In this document: in pieces, positions 53,016 to 64,000 of the stretch
How positions within the stretch are numbered: the stretch's first letter is position 1
Layout of the letters: each line of letters opens with the position of its first letter
DNA from: Hydractinia symbiolongicarpus
Lineage: Eukaryota; Cnidaria; Hydrozoa; Anthoathecata; Hydractiniidae
NCBI RefSeq assembly: GCF_029227915.1
Contig: NC_079886.1
Coordinates: forward strand, 16,964,501 to 17,028,500
Length of the DNA stretch: 64,000 bases
Direction: 5' to 3'
The notes under the pieces: model-generated
Seen by the model: only the letters and a program-made list of their open reading frames with translations
What the model was told of the DNA's origin: nothing
Database searches by the model: none
Program-made: the position numbers and the translations under genes

Positions 53016-55680
53016 TTATCTACCGCCTGGACCACAACACATTCTTGGACAAACAGGCGCACATTGTGACTGGCACAGTTGCGGGCAAGCTCCTTGCATT
53101 GGCATGGGTGCAGCAGGCATAGGTTGTGGCATCATCTGAGGTTGCATTGGCATTTGTGGTGCACAACATTGTCGTGGGCATTGTGGCGTACACTGTTGTG
53201 CACACTGTGGCTGGCATCCCATTTGTGGTGGTGGAGGAGGTTGTTGCTGTTGGGCACAACATGTTTGTGGACATCCGATTTGACATGACTGTGGCTGACA
53301 TTGTGGAGGGCATTGTTGTTGTGGCTGTTGCATTGGAACTATTTGAGGTGGTAAAAGTTGAACCTTGAATTGCATTTGAGGAGCCTGTTGTTGTGGCATG
53401 CAACTAGGTGGCATGCATGGTTGTTGCATGGGCATTTGTGGCATGCATCCAGGAGTTTGGCAAGGCATCTGCATCGGCATTGGCATTGGCATTTGCGGCA
53501 TGCAAGAAGGTGGAGTGCATGGTTGCTGTTGTTGTTGCGGCATGCAAGAAGGTGGGGTACAAGGTTGCTGCACCTGCGGCATATATAATGGTTGAGGCAT
53601 AGGCATGCTTGACATGCAACAGCTTGGTGAACATCCTGATGAAGCACATTCTTGAGAGCATGGTGCAGGACAACGTAAGGCTTTTTGAGGATTGCCAGAT
53701 GGTTTCACTAGAAAAGACGTGAAATAATTTCTTTCAAACTTTTTTGAAGTCGCACGTCGAACAAAGCCTCAGTTTGTCACACAGAATCTGTCCAGTAGTG
53801 TACGTAGCGTTGCTGAAACGTTATGTATAAACATATGCGTGCATTCACTTCACGAATTCACTGACACAATACTACGACAAGGCAGGTATATTCTACAAAT
53901 ACTTTCTGGAGATATCACAACATATCAATTCATATGCAACACAAATGGCAAGTCTTACCAAATTTTTTCGTGGCTTGATTCACGAGAGCTTGGTGCATTT
54001 GTATTTCAGCTCTAGCCAATTTCCCTACAAATTTACGTGAAAATATCTTAGGTGACGGTTATGTTGGTTTTTAGAATGTTTTTGCCTTTTGCTTTTGGTA
54101 AATGGCTTATCGTTATAAAGGTTATATTTTTTAATATCGTTAGTTAAAACTTTTTAAAAGCATCTAACTCTATACTATGTGTTGTGCGTATGCCATGTGT
54201 GATATGAAAAGATAAATGGTAATATCTCACCTAAACTATCATGTATAACTTCTCTTAGATTTCCAGCAGCAGCTATTGCTTCAGGATTCGAACTAATATC
54301 AAGTCCTTAGAAACATAAAGATAAAAAAATCACAAACAGCAATGGCAGATGGGATTAGTGATAAGGTGATGTATAGTATATATAGGACAACTGTTGAAAC
54401 TTCATGTAGAGATGCTTCTCACATGTTTAAAAAACTGCGAAGTTTGCAAGATAGTAAAAAGGAATTATACGATCTTTCGCGTATATCTTCGTCAATAATC
54501 GAGTCACAAGTACAGAGGGATGAAAAGAAAAATTTCGCCAGATAAACTTTCAAATTAAACTTCAAAAAAAACTTTGCGTGACGAACTACCGCAAAGATAG
54601 TTTACATTCCCGATAACCGCGAAAATTTCTCTGAACAAATCACGTAGAACTTATTTCGTTAGTAAGCAGGTCATTAATGTATATACCTGTTTGTGGAACA
54701 GGGCTTACTCCCCCAGATCTTGAGTGTACATCACCAGACCCATCATCGCCGTCATCGTCACCGTCATCTGCGTCAATGTCATCTGATTTTACATCACTTT
54801 TAACTTCAGCTGAAATTGCCAGAGAAAGAATATTACAAACACTGGAAGTAACCACGCGGTTTTTTGAAGTGACTTTAAAAGAAACTCAGCTTATAATATG
54901 TGCTAGGTTGCTCAATTTTCACATTAAGATTAAGCGAAAGACACCTATTTGTATATTTAAAAATTATAAAAATGTATGCAATATTTCAAAGTGGTAAATT
55001 CTTAGTTTGAAATTTTTTTGTTGCAGTTTGGAGAGTCTTGTGCTAACACAAGACCCAAAAGTTAAAAATAAACCCTTTATTTCAAAGAAGTAGGTAAAAA
55101 AACATTTTTGTGGCCACTGGTATTGGTGTGTAACGAAAAATACTAATTTGCAACGTTACAGGATTGATAAATGGTGACACAATAAAAGCAAAGAGGAACA
55201 AGAAAAAAACTTACGAGTTTTCGTATCTTTTTTATCGTGCGTTGCATGCGCTACTGCTGTTTTCTTTAGTTTCTCAACTTTTCTAGATTTATGACCTAAA
55301 ACAAAAAAATCAACAACCCGTGGTAGCTGATCAACAAAATTAGAGCGTGCGAAGCAAGCAAACGAACCAACATAACTATGAGCAATTTAATAGTTACATA
55401 GTGACCTCGAACATATCTATCTAAACTAACGGCAACAACTTTCTACGTGCGTGAGTGAGTTATATGGCTTTGAGTAAACAATTAGTTATATATAAAAGTT
55501 TAGTACACAAAGACACAAACAAAACACAACAGAAAACGATTTCTTGTACAGTTAGGTGTCAGTTTGTAAGTGTAAATCAAAATAAGCATGATTGAAGTTC
55601 GTACCTTTGATTGCTTTTGCATCGATGTATAAAGTATAACACAAGAGACAGCATAGTAAGACTATCAGAAGACGAGACAT
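53016..55680 (-). CDS. Secreted Pro/Gln/Met-rich protein with four minicollagen-type cysteine domains
   Basis: Complete six-exon model, all introns in phase 1: 55605-55680, 55215-55295, 54687-54809, 54231-54305, 53959-54024, 53016-53707; 1,113 nt, 370 residues. Exon 1 is a signal peptide (MSRLLIVLLCCLLCYTLYID). Exon 2 is Lys-rich, exon 3 very acidic (runs of Asp/Gly), exons 4 and 5 are helical-looking (together a probable propeptide). From residue ~152 comes a variant cysteine domain (CPAPCSQECASSGCSPSCC), then a Pro/Gln/Met-rich region with repeated PPSCMPQ, and three further domains (CPPQCQPQSCQIGCPQTCC; CQPQCAQQCTPQCPRQCC; CPQLCQSQCAPVCPRMCC). There is no collagen triplet region. Such domains crosslink the nematocyst wall, so a capsule or tubule protein is likely. 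The first domain is almost the same design as in the gene at 6475-9483. Confidence 0.87.
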
Positions 55681-55699
55681 GACGAATCAACTGAAAAAG

Positions 55700-57540
55700 A
55701 AATTCATAGACCACGGTCAATGTTTTGTGCAGCTGCAAGATGGCAATAACCAGCTTGGATGAACGTCTATAAGCGTTCAGTAAACTTTGACTAACCGCTT
55801 AACAGACGCTCACCGTAACTGAAGATGGACACATTTGTCTCATTTAAAACATAACAAACTTACCCCTAATCATAAACGTGCGTTTATGTATAAAACAATT
55901 TTCTTCTTTGATGAAGGTGTAAAACTGGAATCACTTAGCTGCGGTCATTAAGAAAAGAACATTGAGCATAATACAATTTGATCGACAGCGGGTGAACTCA
56001 TTGAAAATCATTGAAGCGCTGCTCACATGCTATGCGCTTCAATTGTTTTTGACAAGAGGAACAAACTTTATAGCGCATAGTGTGCATTTGAAGCAGATTA
56101 TCAGAAGTATACTGCAAATTTGCAAGTCTGCACCTTAATTGGAGTGTTAATGTCCATTCTCCTTCTACATACAGGTGGAATGCACTAGACGTAGCTGGTA
56201 AAATTTGCCTAATCCATATCGACATTTAAAAGATATCCTATGTTTGCAAGATTTCACCTCAATTTGAATGTTAAGTCCCATTCTTTAAGGAGGTGGAATG
56301 CACTGGAAATAGCTGATGTATATTTAACTAATTTTCTAAAAGATTCTGAAAATATTTCGAAACAGAATATGCACTGATCTAACAGATATACCTTGCCAAT
56401 AGACGGTCAACTTTTTGCAAGAAGAAACCTGAAAATACCAGAAAATACCACACACTTGATGAATATAGAACAATCTTTTTCTCAGTTTCTGCAAACTAGT
56501 GTAGTCGCTGCAGTTAACTATATTAGTAGCTTTTTCACTAAGATCGTCGGTTGGATCAAACCACAAAGTTCTAACAAATGCTACAAAAAACAATTAAATT
56601 CTAGAAAACGTAAGTGACGATCCGAAACGTTCCAAAAATTGCCAGGAAATAAAAACACCAGTTACGTTATTCGCAACAACAAATTCTTAGCAATTCTTAT
56701 TTCCGGCGTGATAGTTTCTAACTAATAAACCTTGTGCTTGCTCAAGTGAAATGTTTTCTCCCGTTAGAACGGGTAATACAAATACCTCACAGAAAACTTA
56801 CATGATGACGCAGCAACAGGCTTTCAGGAAAAGTTATGGAAAACGCCGTAGCTTGTAGAAAACGCAGTCTTGTACTCACATCTAAAATTTAAAATATACC
56901 TGCTCTTTTAAAAACACGGAAATTTAAAAATTTGTAAGCGTCAACTGCACATCTGTTAAAGACCTTCAAACCAAATATTGCTAAATGTGTACTACAAATA
57001 AAGATACTTGTTGATTTTGCATAGAGATTGTTATCAGAATGTAACTGAAGGTTTCTTTGCCGACAATTAACATCTATTCTTATCTTATATATTAATTCCC
57101 TTGCGTGAGTAAAACTGTGAGTCCACGACACGGAAATCACGGGTCACTTTTTTATGACGTGGCTGTACGCTAAAATTTAACTAAAAAGATTAGGTATGTA
57201 CTTCATAGAAATCGCACATAAGGTGTAAATATATAACCCGCTGCTAATAACGATATAAATATATATACCCTTATGCCAAAAAACTCTATGTTAGCATATA
57301 TATATAGGTATCGCTACATATGAAACGGTATTAGATATTCACAAAGCATACGGACTGTTAAATGAAGTTCCTAGCATAAAACGGAAATTGTGTTTACGAA
57401 AAAGATGGCTGTTCTTTTTGAGTATTCTCTACTCTTTCATTCAAAATAAATCTTTAAAAAAACATTTGAAGAAGAGCATGGTTTTATAAACTAATCATAG
57501 CAAGGTTCTGTAAGGTTTTTTCATGTTTTATTTTCAGTTT
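55700..57540. other. Intergenic, no gene
   Basis: Includes the presumed promoter of the cysteine-domain gene and an imperfect two-copy tandem repeat at about 56115-56345 (GGTGGAATGCACT with ATAGCTG / GTAGCTGG). No exon-like sequence. Confidence 0.5.
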
Positions 57541-57799
57541 TGATTATATTATTGTTGCCAGACATGTTTTATAGCTAGCATCATAAAAGCCAACCACCAC
57601 CAACAACTAGCTAGCTAGCTAGGAATATATATATATGTAGCCATGTTCTTTATACCTAGCTAAGTCTCCAGTTTATATTTAAGTGACTAGCTATTAGCTG
57701 CTGTAGCTAGCTAATGCTAGCTTTAAACTAAAGATTCCCAGTATATATATTCCCACAAAACCCATCAAACGTTATTAACCCTGAAGATTTTAAACATTT

Positions 57800-59430
57800 T
57801 CCTGGTTTTTTTTGGTTTGCGAAGTTCTTTTCCTCCAAATATTCTGAAAATAAAGTTCAGAAATTACTTATTCTTAAAATGTAAATTTAATTTCTTTCAA
57901 ATTGTGGTTTTGACATTTTCATGTAAGAATTTGTGGGCAAACCCCTTAATCAGCATGCTAAAAGAACTGACTTTTCTTAATTTAGAATTACTAAACACAA
58001 CCATTTTCTTACATTTAGTGTAAACTTTTGTGCGTATGGCTTATATTTAATACACCAAAAGAGCTACTTTGTTGATTTCAATTTTATACTCTTTGTAAGC
58101 TATTTTTTTCTTCTTTTTGACATTTTGAATTAACTTATTGTTGTAGAAGGCATATAATATACATGCATATAAAAAAATAGAATTTTGCAAATTTCTGTTT
58201 TACCACTCAATTTTTACATTTTATAAGTTATTTGGAACAGAATGGTATGAAATAGACCAAAATACCTGATCTTAGTTGTTTTTAATTTACAGGCTGTGTC
58301 TGTGAAACTTTAAGGGGAACATTTGGTTGAAGACAATGGCATGACATATACTGATAGAACTGATTTTTGTTGTGTTGGATGTTATATCTGAACCTTTTTG
58401 ACATTTTATGTTAATTTTGCGAGGAAGGACCATATATATATACACAGAAGAAGAATTCAATTTTACACCTTGCAAGCTTTGTTTTTCTATATTTCGTATA
58501 AATTCTTACTGGGGAGGACTCCGTGCAATATATCGAAATGACTGATCCTTCTCGATTTAAATTTGATGTGTTCTAAATCGTATATAGTTTTGGAAATTTT
58601 GTGTAAGATTTAATGGGTAAGGGCTAGATGCAATGTGTCAAAAAAACTTTTTTTGTTGAATCAGAAGCACTCCCTACAACCATTCTTTTTTTTACAGTTT
58701 GTGAAGCTTTTGTGAGGAAAGAGTGTATGCAATATTATCGAAATAACTGATTTTTGTTGCAAACTGTTTTTCTTTGGCATTTTGGATTAAAATATTGTTT
58801 TAGAGGGCATATGCAGTAGATATATGTACTGAAATAGTGAAATTTTGCAAACTTTGATTTTGTCGTTACCTCTCATTTTTTACATTTTGATTAAACTTTT
58901 GTGGGAGACCGTCGGTATGCGAAGGACCAAAATAAGAGATTTTAGTATTATTTAGAATTTGTATTTTGTGTTGCAAAATTGGTGCAAAAATTGACATAAA
59001 ATGAACTTATATACAGATTGATTGCTGTTGTTTAACATGACTCATTATGACTTATATATATATTTTATGAAAATTTGTGACAGAATACTATGTGAGATTT
59101 GAAATTTTGTTTACTTTATTGATGGTAAAACAGCATGCAAATTGCTAAAAGGACTTTATTAATTTTAGGTTTAAACACCGTTATTTTGTTGGCATTTTGT
59201 CTAAAGTTTGGTGAGGAGGGACTGTATGCAATATATCAAATAATGTTTTATTGCATTATAATTTGTCCTTGCAAATCCCTTTTTTTACACCTTAGATAAA
59301 AAATTCTGTCAGAGGCACAATTTATTGTTTATTTTTCACATTGTGTGTCAACCTTTGGCAGGGTTTGCAATAAACTAACTGATTTTAACATATACAATGA
59401 GAGATTTGTGTTTGACATTGATCAGCTTTT
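57800..59430. repeat. Degenerate tandem repeats, about 115-bp subunits in a ~655-bp larger period
   Basis: Recurring loose phrases: CTGATTTTTGTTG, TTTGACATTTTG.ATTAA, CTTTTGTG.GG, and GTATGCAATATATCGAAA. A longer block (AGGCATAT.ATA..ATAT followed by AATTTTGCAAA and TTTTTACATTTT) occurs at about 58150 and 58805. Strongly decayed, no coding potential. Confidence 0.6.
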
Positions 59431-61857
59431 TTGTATATATGTGGCGTTTTAAGTGATTTAAATTTTATGGGTGAGATGTATGTTGAAATGCTTTTGGAAA
59501 CTTCTTTCCGAATAATTTTCGCATTTGTCAGATGGTCAGAGCAAGTAATTTTAGTAGATTTAGATTTTAAATGTCACATAAATACTGCAGTTGTTGAAAA
59601 CCTTTAATTTTTTTGGTCATTTATATAAAAATGCAGATGTAAGATGTGCACTGCTGTATTGTTTGTTTTTTGATGGACATATATCTGCTACATAAATTAA
59701 ATGGAATACAGTGGATTCTTCCACGGGAAACAGCTAGTTTTTTCTTTATTTGTTAAAGCTTACACCTTGCACCAGATGTTAGATCATCTCAGATAACTAA
59801 CTAATGCAAATCCATTAATTCTTTAGTGAAATTAACATTTAAGTTTCAATTAATAACATAATTTTACTCTGTTGTGTAAAACACACAAAATATGTAATAA
59901 GGATAGTGTTTAACAGGTCACTCGTTGATAACAGTGCAGATATATTATATCATACTGAAGATGTAAACCTGTATAAATATGATTAATAATAATAATAATT
60001 TAATATAAGTTTCATTTGCTGAAAACCAAAAATTCACGAATCCCATGGAAATCCCATAAAAGAAGATAAAATATTCCAAAGGTTGAATAAGCAAACAAAA
60101 CAGGTACATGCTTCTTTGTGGACCCAAAAAGCAACCTTCATGAACAATTTCTTGCACTTTGAAAAAGGCATGATATAAATTTTTCTTTAGGAATTTTTGC
60201 AGAAAGCAAAGATTGCGAATTAAGATTTCCGAATAGAAAAATTATGCAAAAATAGGAATAAAAAATTGCCCTTCCTTGATTAAAAATGTCAAATTTATTC
60301 CTCACTCCCCTCTGTGGCAATCATCTTTTTTGCATTCATTTCTTTCCTACAGATAGTATAAACATTGCCATAACATGCTGACGTAGGTTAATTCAATCAG
60401 ACACAAAAACTATTATATCAATTACATTGCTTCTCATATTAAAAAAACTTTAAGAGAAGAAATGTTAACGTTAATATGATTTAGTGGGTGGGGTGATCCG
60501 AAATGTACCTTGCGATAAAACTATTATTTGCGAAAGACATTTTCTTTGCGGAACATAAATGGCCTAAATTCGCAAAAATAAATTCCGAAATTTTTCAATA
60601 TATATTGTTTATCCGCAAAATTTTCTTCTGCAGCACATTGCATTTCGTGTATTCGCAACATCTTCTTTCAAACATTTTTTCACTTTGTACTTCGATTTTA
60701 TGTGGGACCTGAGTCATTGAATTGTCTGTTGTTCATTTAAAATTACCCTGTTCTCTGAAAGCTATGTTAAGCAGTATATTGAATTTTTGGCACCTGCAAA
60801 AAATAATTTTGCAAGCTTCGGGCAAATGTAATTATACACACAAAAAAAAAAAATCCGCAAAATGAAGCATTTTGGGGCTATTTATGCGAAAAAATAAGTT
60901 ACGATTGCCTTAAGGGAACTAATTTATTTGAGAAGTCCTAATATTTGACGAAAAATTAAAATTTGATGGCATCTCATTTTTTAATTTATCCCTATTTTCA
61001 AGGAATTTTTTATGTAAGAGACATAAAATGAAGACTGCTAAAGTTATATCTATATATGTATTATTTATAAATGTTCCTGGTAAATCAAAACAAAAAAAAA
61101 TATGGTAATCTTTTTTCAAAACATAAAAAATCTAAATTTCGCAGGAATTATTAATTTTCGCAGGAACTATTTAATCGCAAAATTGACAAAAACTCGCGAA
61201 ATTCGGGAAATTAATCCCTTGAGGTATACTGTAAAGTATTGTAATTAAAGTCCACTTGATCGAAATAGTTTTCAATTTCTAAAAAAAAAAAAATGAAAGA
61301 ACTTTGTTTCTAATTAAATTGGACTAATGAAAATATTTAGCGTGGACTTAAATTGGCGTATTTTAGCGACGAAAAGTTGATGACAAGATAATTGTACTAA
61401 AGAATCTAATAATTATGAAATAATTGTACCTATATACAAAATATCTTCAAGATACAGCAGGACCCCGTTAAGTGTGATAACCAAAGAAAAGCTTCATTCA
61501 GCGCGGGACGAGTGAGTGCTTAGTGAGATAAGAAGCATCAAATTTTGTTTGGAACAACATATGGTAGCAAGAACACGTATTACTTGACTGCGCCTTAAAA
61601 CTTAACGGTCAAAGTTAAGCATTTCTAGTAATCCAGGGGTAGAGCGCCATAGGTCCTCACTAAACGGAATCTTGCTGTTTAAACATGTTTCAACCTTTAC
61701 AAGGTCAATAAACTGCATAGAAATGTTCAAATCAAATATAGTATCTAAAAATTTATAAAAACAATTTATTTCTACTTTTTTAAAAAAATACCTCTCAAAA
61801 GTATGCATGTGATTTCTTTATAAACTAGTAATTTATCCATGGGGGTACCTCCATGAT
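59430..61857. other. Intergenic, with a MITE-like piece at about 60505-61220
   Basis: Within 60505-61220 GCGAAA / TTTCGC words cluster at both ends in opposite orientation (TTTGCGAAAGAC at the left; AATTTCGCAGGAA and CTCGCGAAATTCG at the right), as in the pogo element. Probably a decayed, deleted relative. No gene found. Confidence 0.4.
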
Positions 61858-63629
61858 TTATCTGACATCGGGTAGGTTGGTCACGTGTTTTCTTATGTCA
61901 CGTGTCGTATCAACCATTACTCCTGCCAATGACTGCTCCACCAGCCTCTTCGGTAGCCAGCCCTGTTAGAAAAGTTCGGTTAGTTAAATAGGGTTATTAA
62001 ATAAATTTTACACAATCTAAACACCTGATAACCTGGATTTTCAATTAACGAGCCCCGCTAATTATACTTTCGTATAAAAATTAAACAAAAGTAATTTAAG
62101 CCTCTGATAACTCGAACATCCTCGATTCAATTTTGTCTTAGACTCAAAGGAAACTAAACTAACTTGGACATTTTCCCATGCTCTTTTAAGGGACGAGTTA
62201 CCAGAAGTTAATCACACAATCAAAAGAGTTTTTTAAAAAAGACACGTCCTCATTATTTTAAAAAACATCACAGTTATTTTTCTGTGAATGTTTCTGCTCA
62301 TTAAGATAACATACTTAGGATTTATTCAGGGTATAAACTTTTATACTAATATATAATATATATTAGTATAAAATAATAAACTTTACATATGATAACTAGC
62401 GTGCAGGCTTGAATTAACGTACAATACACTAAAATACTCTCTTTACACATGTTAACTAGCGTGCAGGCTGGAATTAGCGTACAGCACACTCTCTAATTGA
62501 TCGACATTTCAAAAAGCGGACTAGAAGTGATGAAACCGGCAAAACCACTGTCAAATCCTTATAGAAGGATCTCTAAACAACGGACAGCAATTAGCGAAAA
62601 GCTTTTTGTTGCACAAAATAAACTTTTCTATACAGGAAATATTTATTTATTTATTTTTACTCTTAAAAAGCGTCTCAGAGATATCATATTAGTAATATCA
62701 TATTAGGATTTTTAGGCAAATGTAAAAAGCTTGTAAACATTTCTCCCACGTAACACGTGAGTGATAATCTCAGAAGCTACATACCCCAAGTGTGGTGTTT
62801 AACAGCCAAATAAATTCTGTTTTTGCTGGTTCTCCTGGAATATCTCGAAGAATCCAACCTCCAGGTCCGTTTTGTCCCCTGATAAGAAAAGAAGTATTTC
62901 ATTATCTCCATTACACTGCGTTTACAAGTATTCTTTAGACTTTTATAGTTACAATTTTACAGATAACGCTGTGCTATGATCAAAACTACATAATAAAAAA
63001 TGAAAATGTTTTGCAAATATTTATAAGTACTGCAAACATGATTTAGCTGTGGATAAGAAGGAAATCTCATACCTTACGACAGATTGCTTTACTGGCACAA
63101 GGTCTGTTTCAATACTAACACAAGTTAGTAATGTAAGAGGTCCCTTTCTTTTGCGACGGCGTAGAACAACAAAATCCCTGCAAACGTACACAAATGAAAT
63201 TAAAAGTAAAGACGGAGCATGCGATTTCGTGCTATTGACACCAACGACTTTGTATTGTACAAAACATAAACCGTTCAGCATCCGGTTTATCACCTATATG
63301 AATTGAAATTAAAAAATTGTTTCAGGTGAGCGACTCACATACTTTGTTTGTTTATGTTTCTATGGTGTTTAATAATGGCTTCGTAATACGCCGTAATCCA
63401 ATCAAATCATTTAATTTGTTCCCGTAAATTGGAAAACTTTGAAGGTTCCGTACCTTGAAGCGATAACACCAGAGCCAGTTTCAGCAGTAACTGAGTAGAG
63501 TATATCCGTCTTGCTGTTTATTCTGGTCACGATTTGAGTCTCCTTCACAGATGCATTCCAAGAAGGCTGACTATCAACATCTTCCCAGAATAACTGATTC
63601 AAAACTCTGCTTTGCACATCGATCAGAGA
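61858..63629 (-). CDS. START-domain lipid-transfer protein, 3' part (STARD1/STARD3 type)
   Basis: Exons 63454-63629, 63073-63177, 62785-62878, 61858-61962; splice sites and phases agree (2, 2, 0), stop TAA at 61858. The START domain binds a lipid, in this subgroup usually cholesterol, in a hydrophobic pocket. Visible landmarks: SLIDVQSRVLNQLFWED, ...VIASRDFVVLRRRKRKG, then GQNGPGGW followed by FIWLLNTTLGGWLPKRLVEQ and the C-terminal helix. These match the end of STARD1/STARD3 START domains. The N-terminal half of the domain and anything before it (in STARD3 a membrane MENTAL domain) lie upstream of the window's right end, so I cannot say which member it is. Confidence 0.85.
62341..62371. repeat. 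AT-rich palindrome
   Basis: TTATACTAATATATA and its complement meet head to head. Lies in the last intron of the START gene. Confidence 0.8.
62381..62495. repeat. Two-copy direct repeat
   Basis: TAACTAGCGTGCAGGCT.GAA followed by TTA.CGTACA.CACAC occurs twice, about 65 bp apart, in an intron of the START gene. Confidence 0.8.
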
Positions 63630-64000
63630 CTGAAATACACCCAATTTATATGTGTAGTGTTCTGTTAGAGTTGATTTATAGTTTATGTCACTTAAGAAAG
63701 TTCCCGTTTTCTGGCCAAAAAAAAGGTATTTGTCCAAATGCGACAATTTGAAACACGCTACTTTTTATAAGACCCAGAAATCCCAGCCTGATATTCTTAT
63801 AAACCATATTGTTATAAAAAAAAGCGTGTATTGACAGTGTAATATTTTAAAATTAGTGCTAAATTGAAAAAATAAGTTATCGCTGCACAAAATGTCTTTG
63901 AAGTTTACAGGTCTTACTAATTAGGAAAATATTTTTTTCCAAGAAAAATGAAATAAAATTATTTTTGGTTTTATGTAACTTATTTACATAAAAAGGTGTG
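63630..64000 (-). other. Intron of the START gene up to the window end
   Basis: Ends at the acceptor TGTATTTCAG before 63629. No further START exon recognised, although open frames occur by chance. Confidence 0.5.

Noticed and set aside
53020-53673. Five alternative frames on both strands across the Pro/Gln/Met-rich exon
   Set aside because: Open only because of the low-complexity codon composition; only one frame has spaced cysteine domains and a phase-matched exon chain.
54342-54545. 68-codon plus-strand frame (MADGISDKVMYSIYR...)
   Set aside because: Lies in an intron of the minus-strand cysteine-domain gene; no domain, splice partner or repeat support.

Overview
The window is AT-rich eukaryotic (animal) nuclear DNA with short exons, GT-AG introns and many decayed mobile elements. 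Two genes encode the six-cysteine domain C-x3-C-x3-C-x3-C-x3-CC of nematocyst minicollagens, so the source is almost certainly a cnidarian. A hydrozoan is my inference, not something proven here. All gene models below were assembled by eye from open frames, splice sites and phase agreement; no transcript or database search was available.

Layout. 43-6223 (+): 3' part of a gamma-tubulin gene, 13 coding exons plus a probable two-codon last exon. 6475-9483 (-): a Thr/Ser-rich secreted protein with three minicollagen-type cysteine domains. 10651-41173 (-): a very large gene in which a symmetric phase-1 domain exon (486 nt) and a symmetric phase-1 linker exon (81 nt) are repeated in 13 complete units plus a terminal copy, at an exact spacing of 1589 bp and with almost identical introns. 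A signal-peptide exon and two divergent domain exons lie upstream. All exons join in one frame to predict about 3,033 residues with 16 copies of a domain that resembles the bacterial YbaY/YscW beta-sandwich family. A second possible 3' end (34977) would give a short form of about 436 residues. 42344-49275: a Tc1/mariner-pogo DNA transposon with TA target duplication, a frameshifted transposase (-) and a divergently oriented HIRAN-domain gene (+). It is interrupted by a 3.3-kb non-autonomous hAT-like element (44221-47513). 53016-55680 (-): a second minicollagen-domain gene, six exons, complete, 370 residues, Pro/Gln/Met-rich. 61858-63629 (-): 3' part of a START-domain lipid-transfer gene of the STARD1/STARD3 type. 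The remainder is introns, intergenic DNA, SINE-like and MITE-like sequences and degenerate tandem repeats.

Main point: the 1589-bp array is a recent, homogenised amplification of a coding module inside one gene, and every junction keeps the frame. The product looks secreted, because it has a signal peptide and each complete domain keeps the same two cysteines. It sits between two nematocyst-type genes on the same strand. Its function is unknown. A nematocyst, adhesive or extracellular-matrix role is only an inference.
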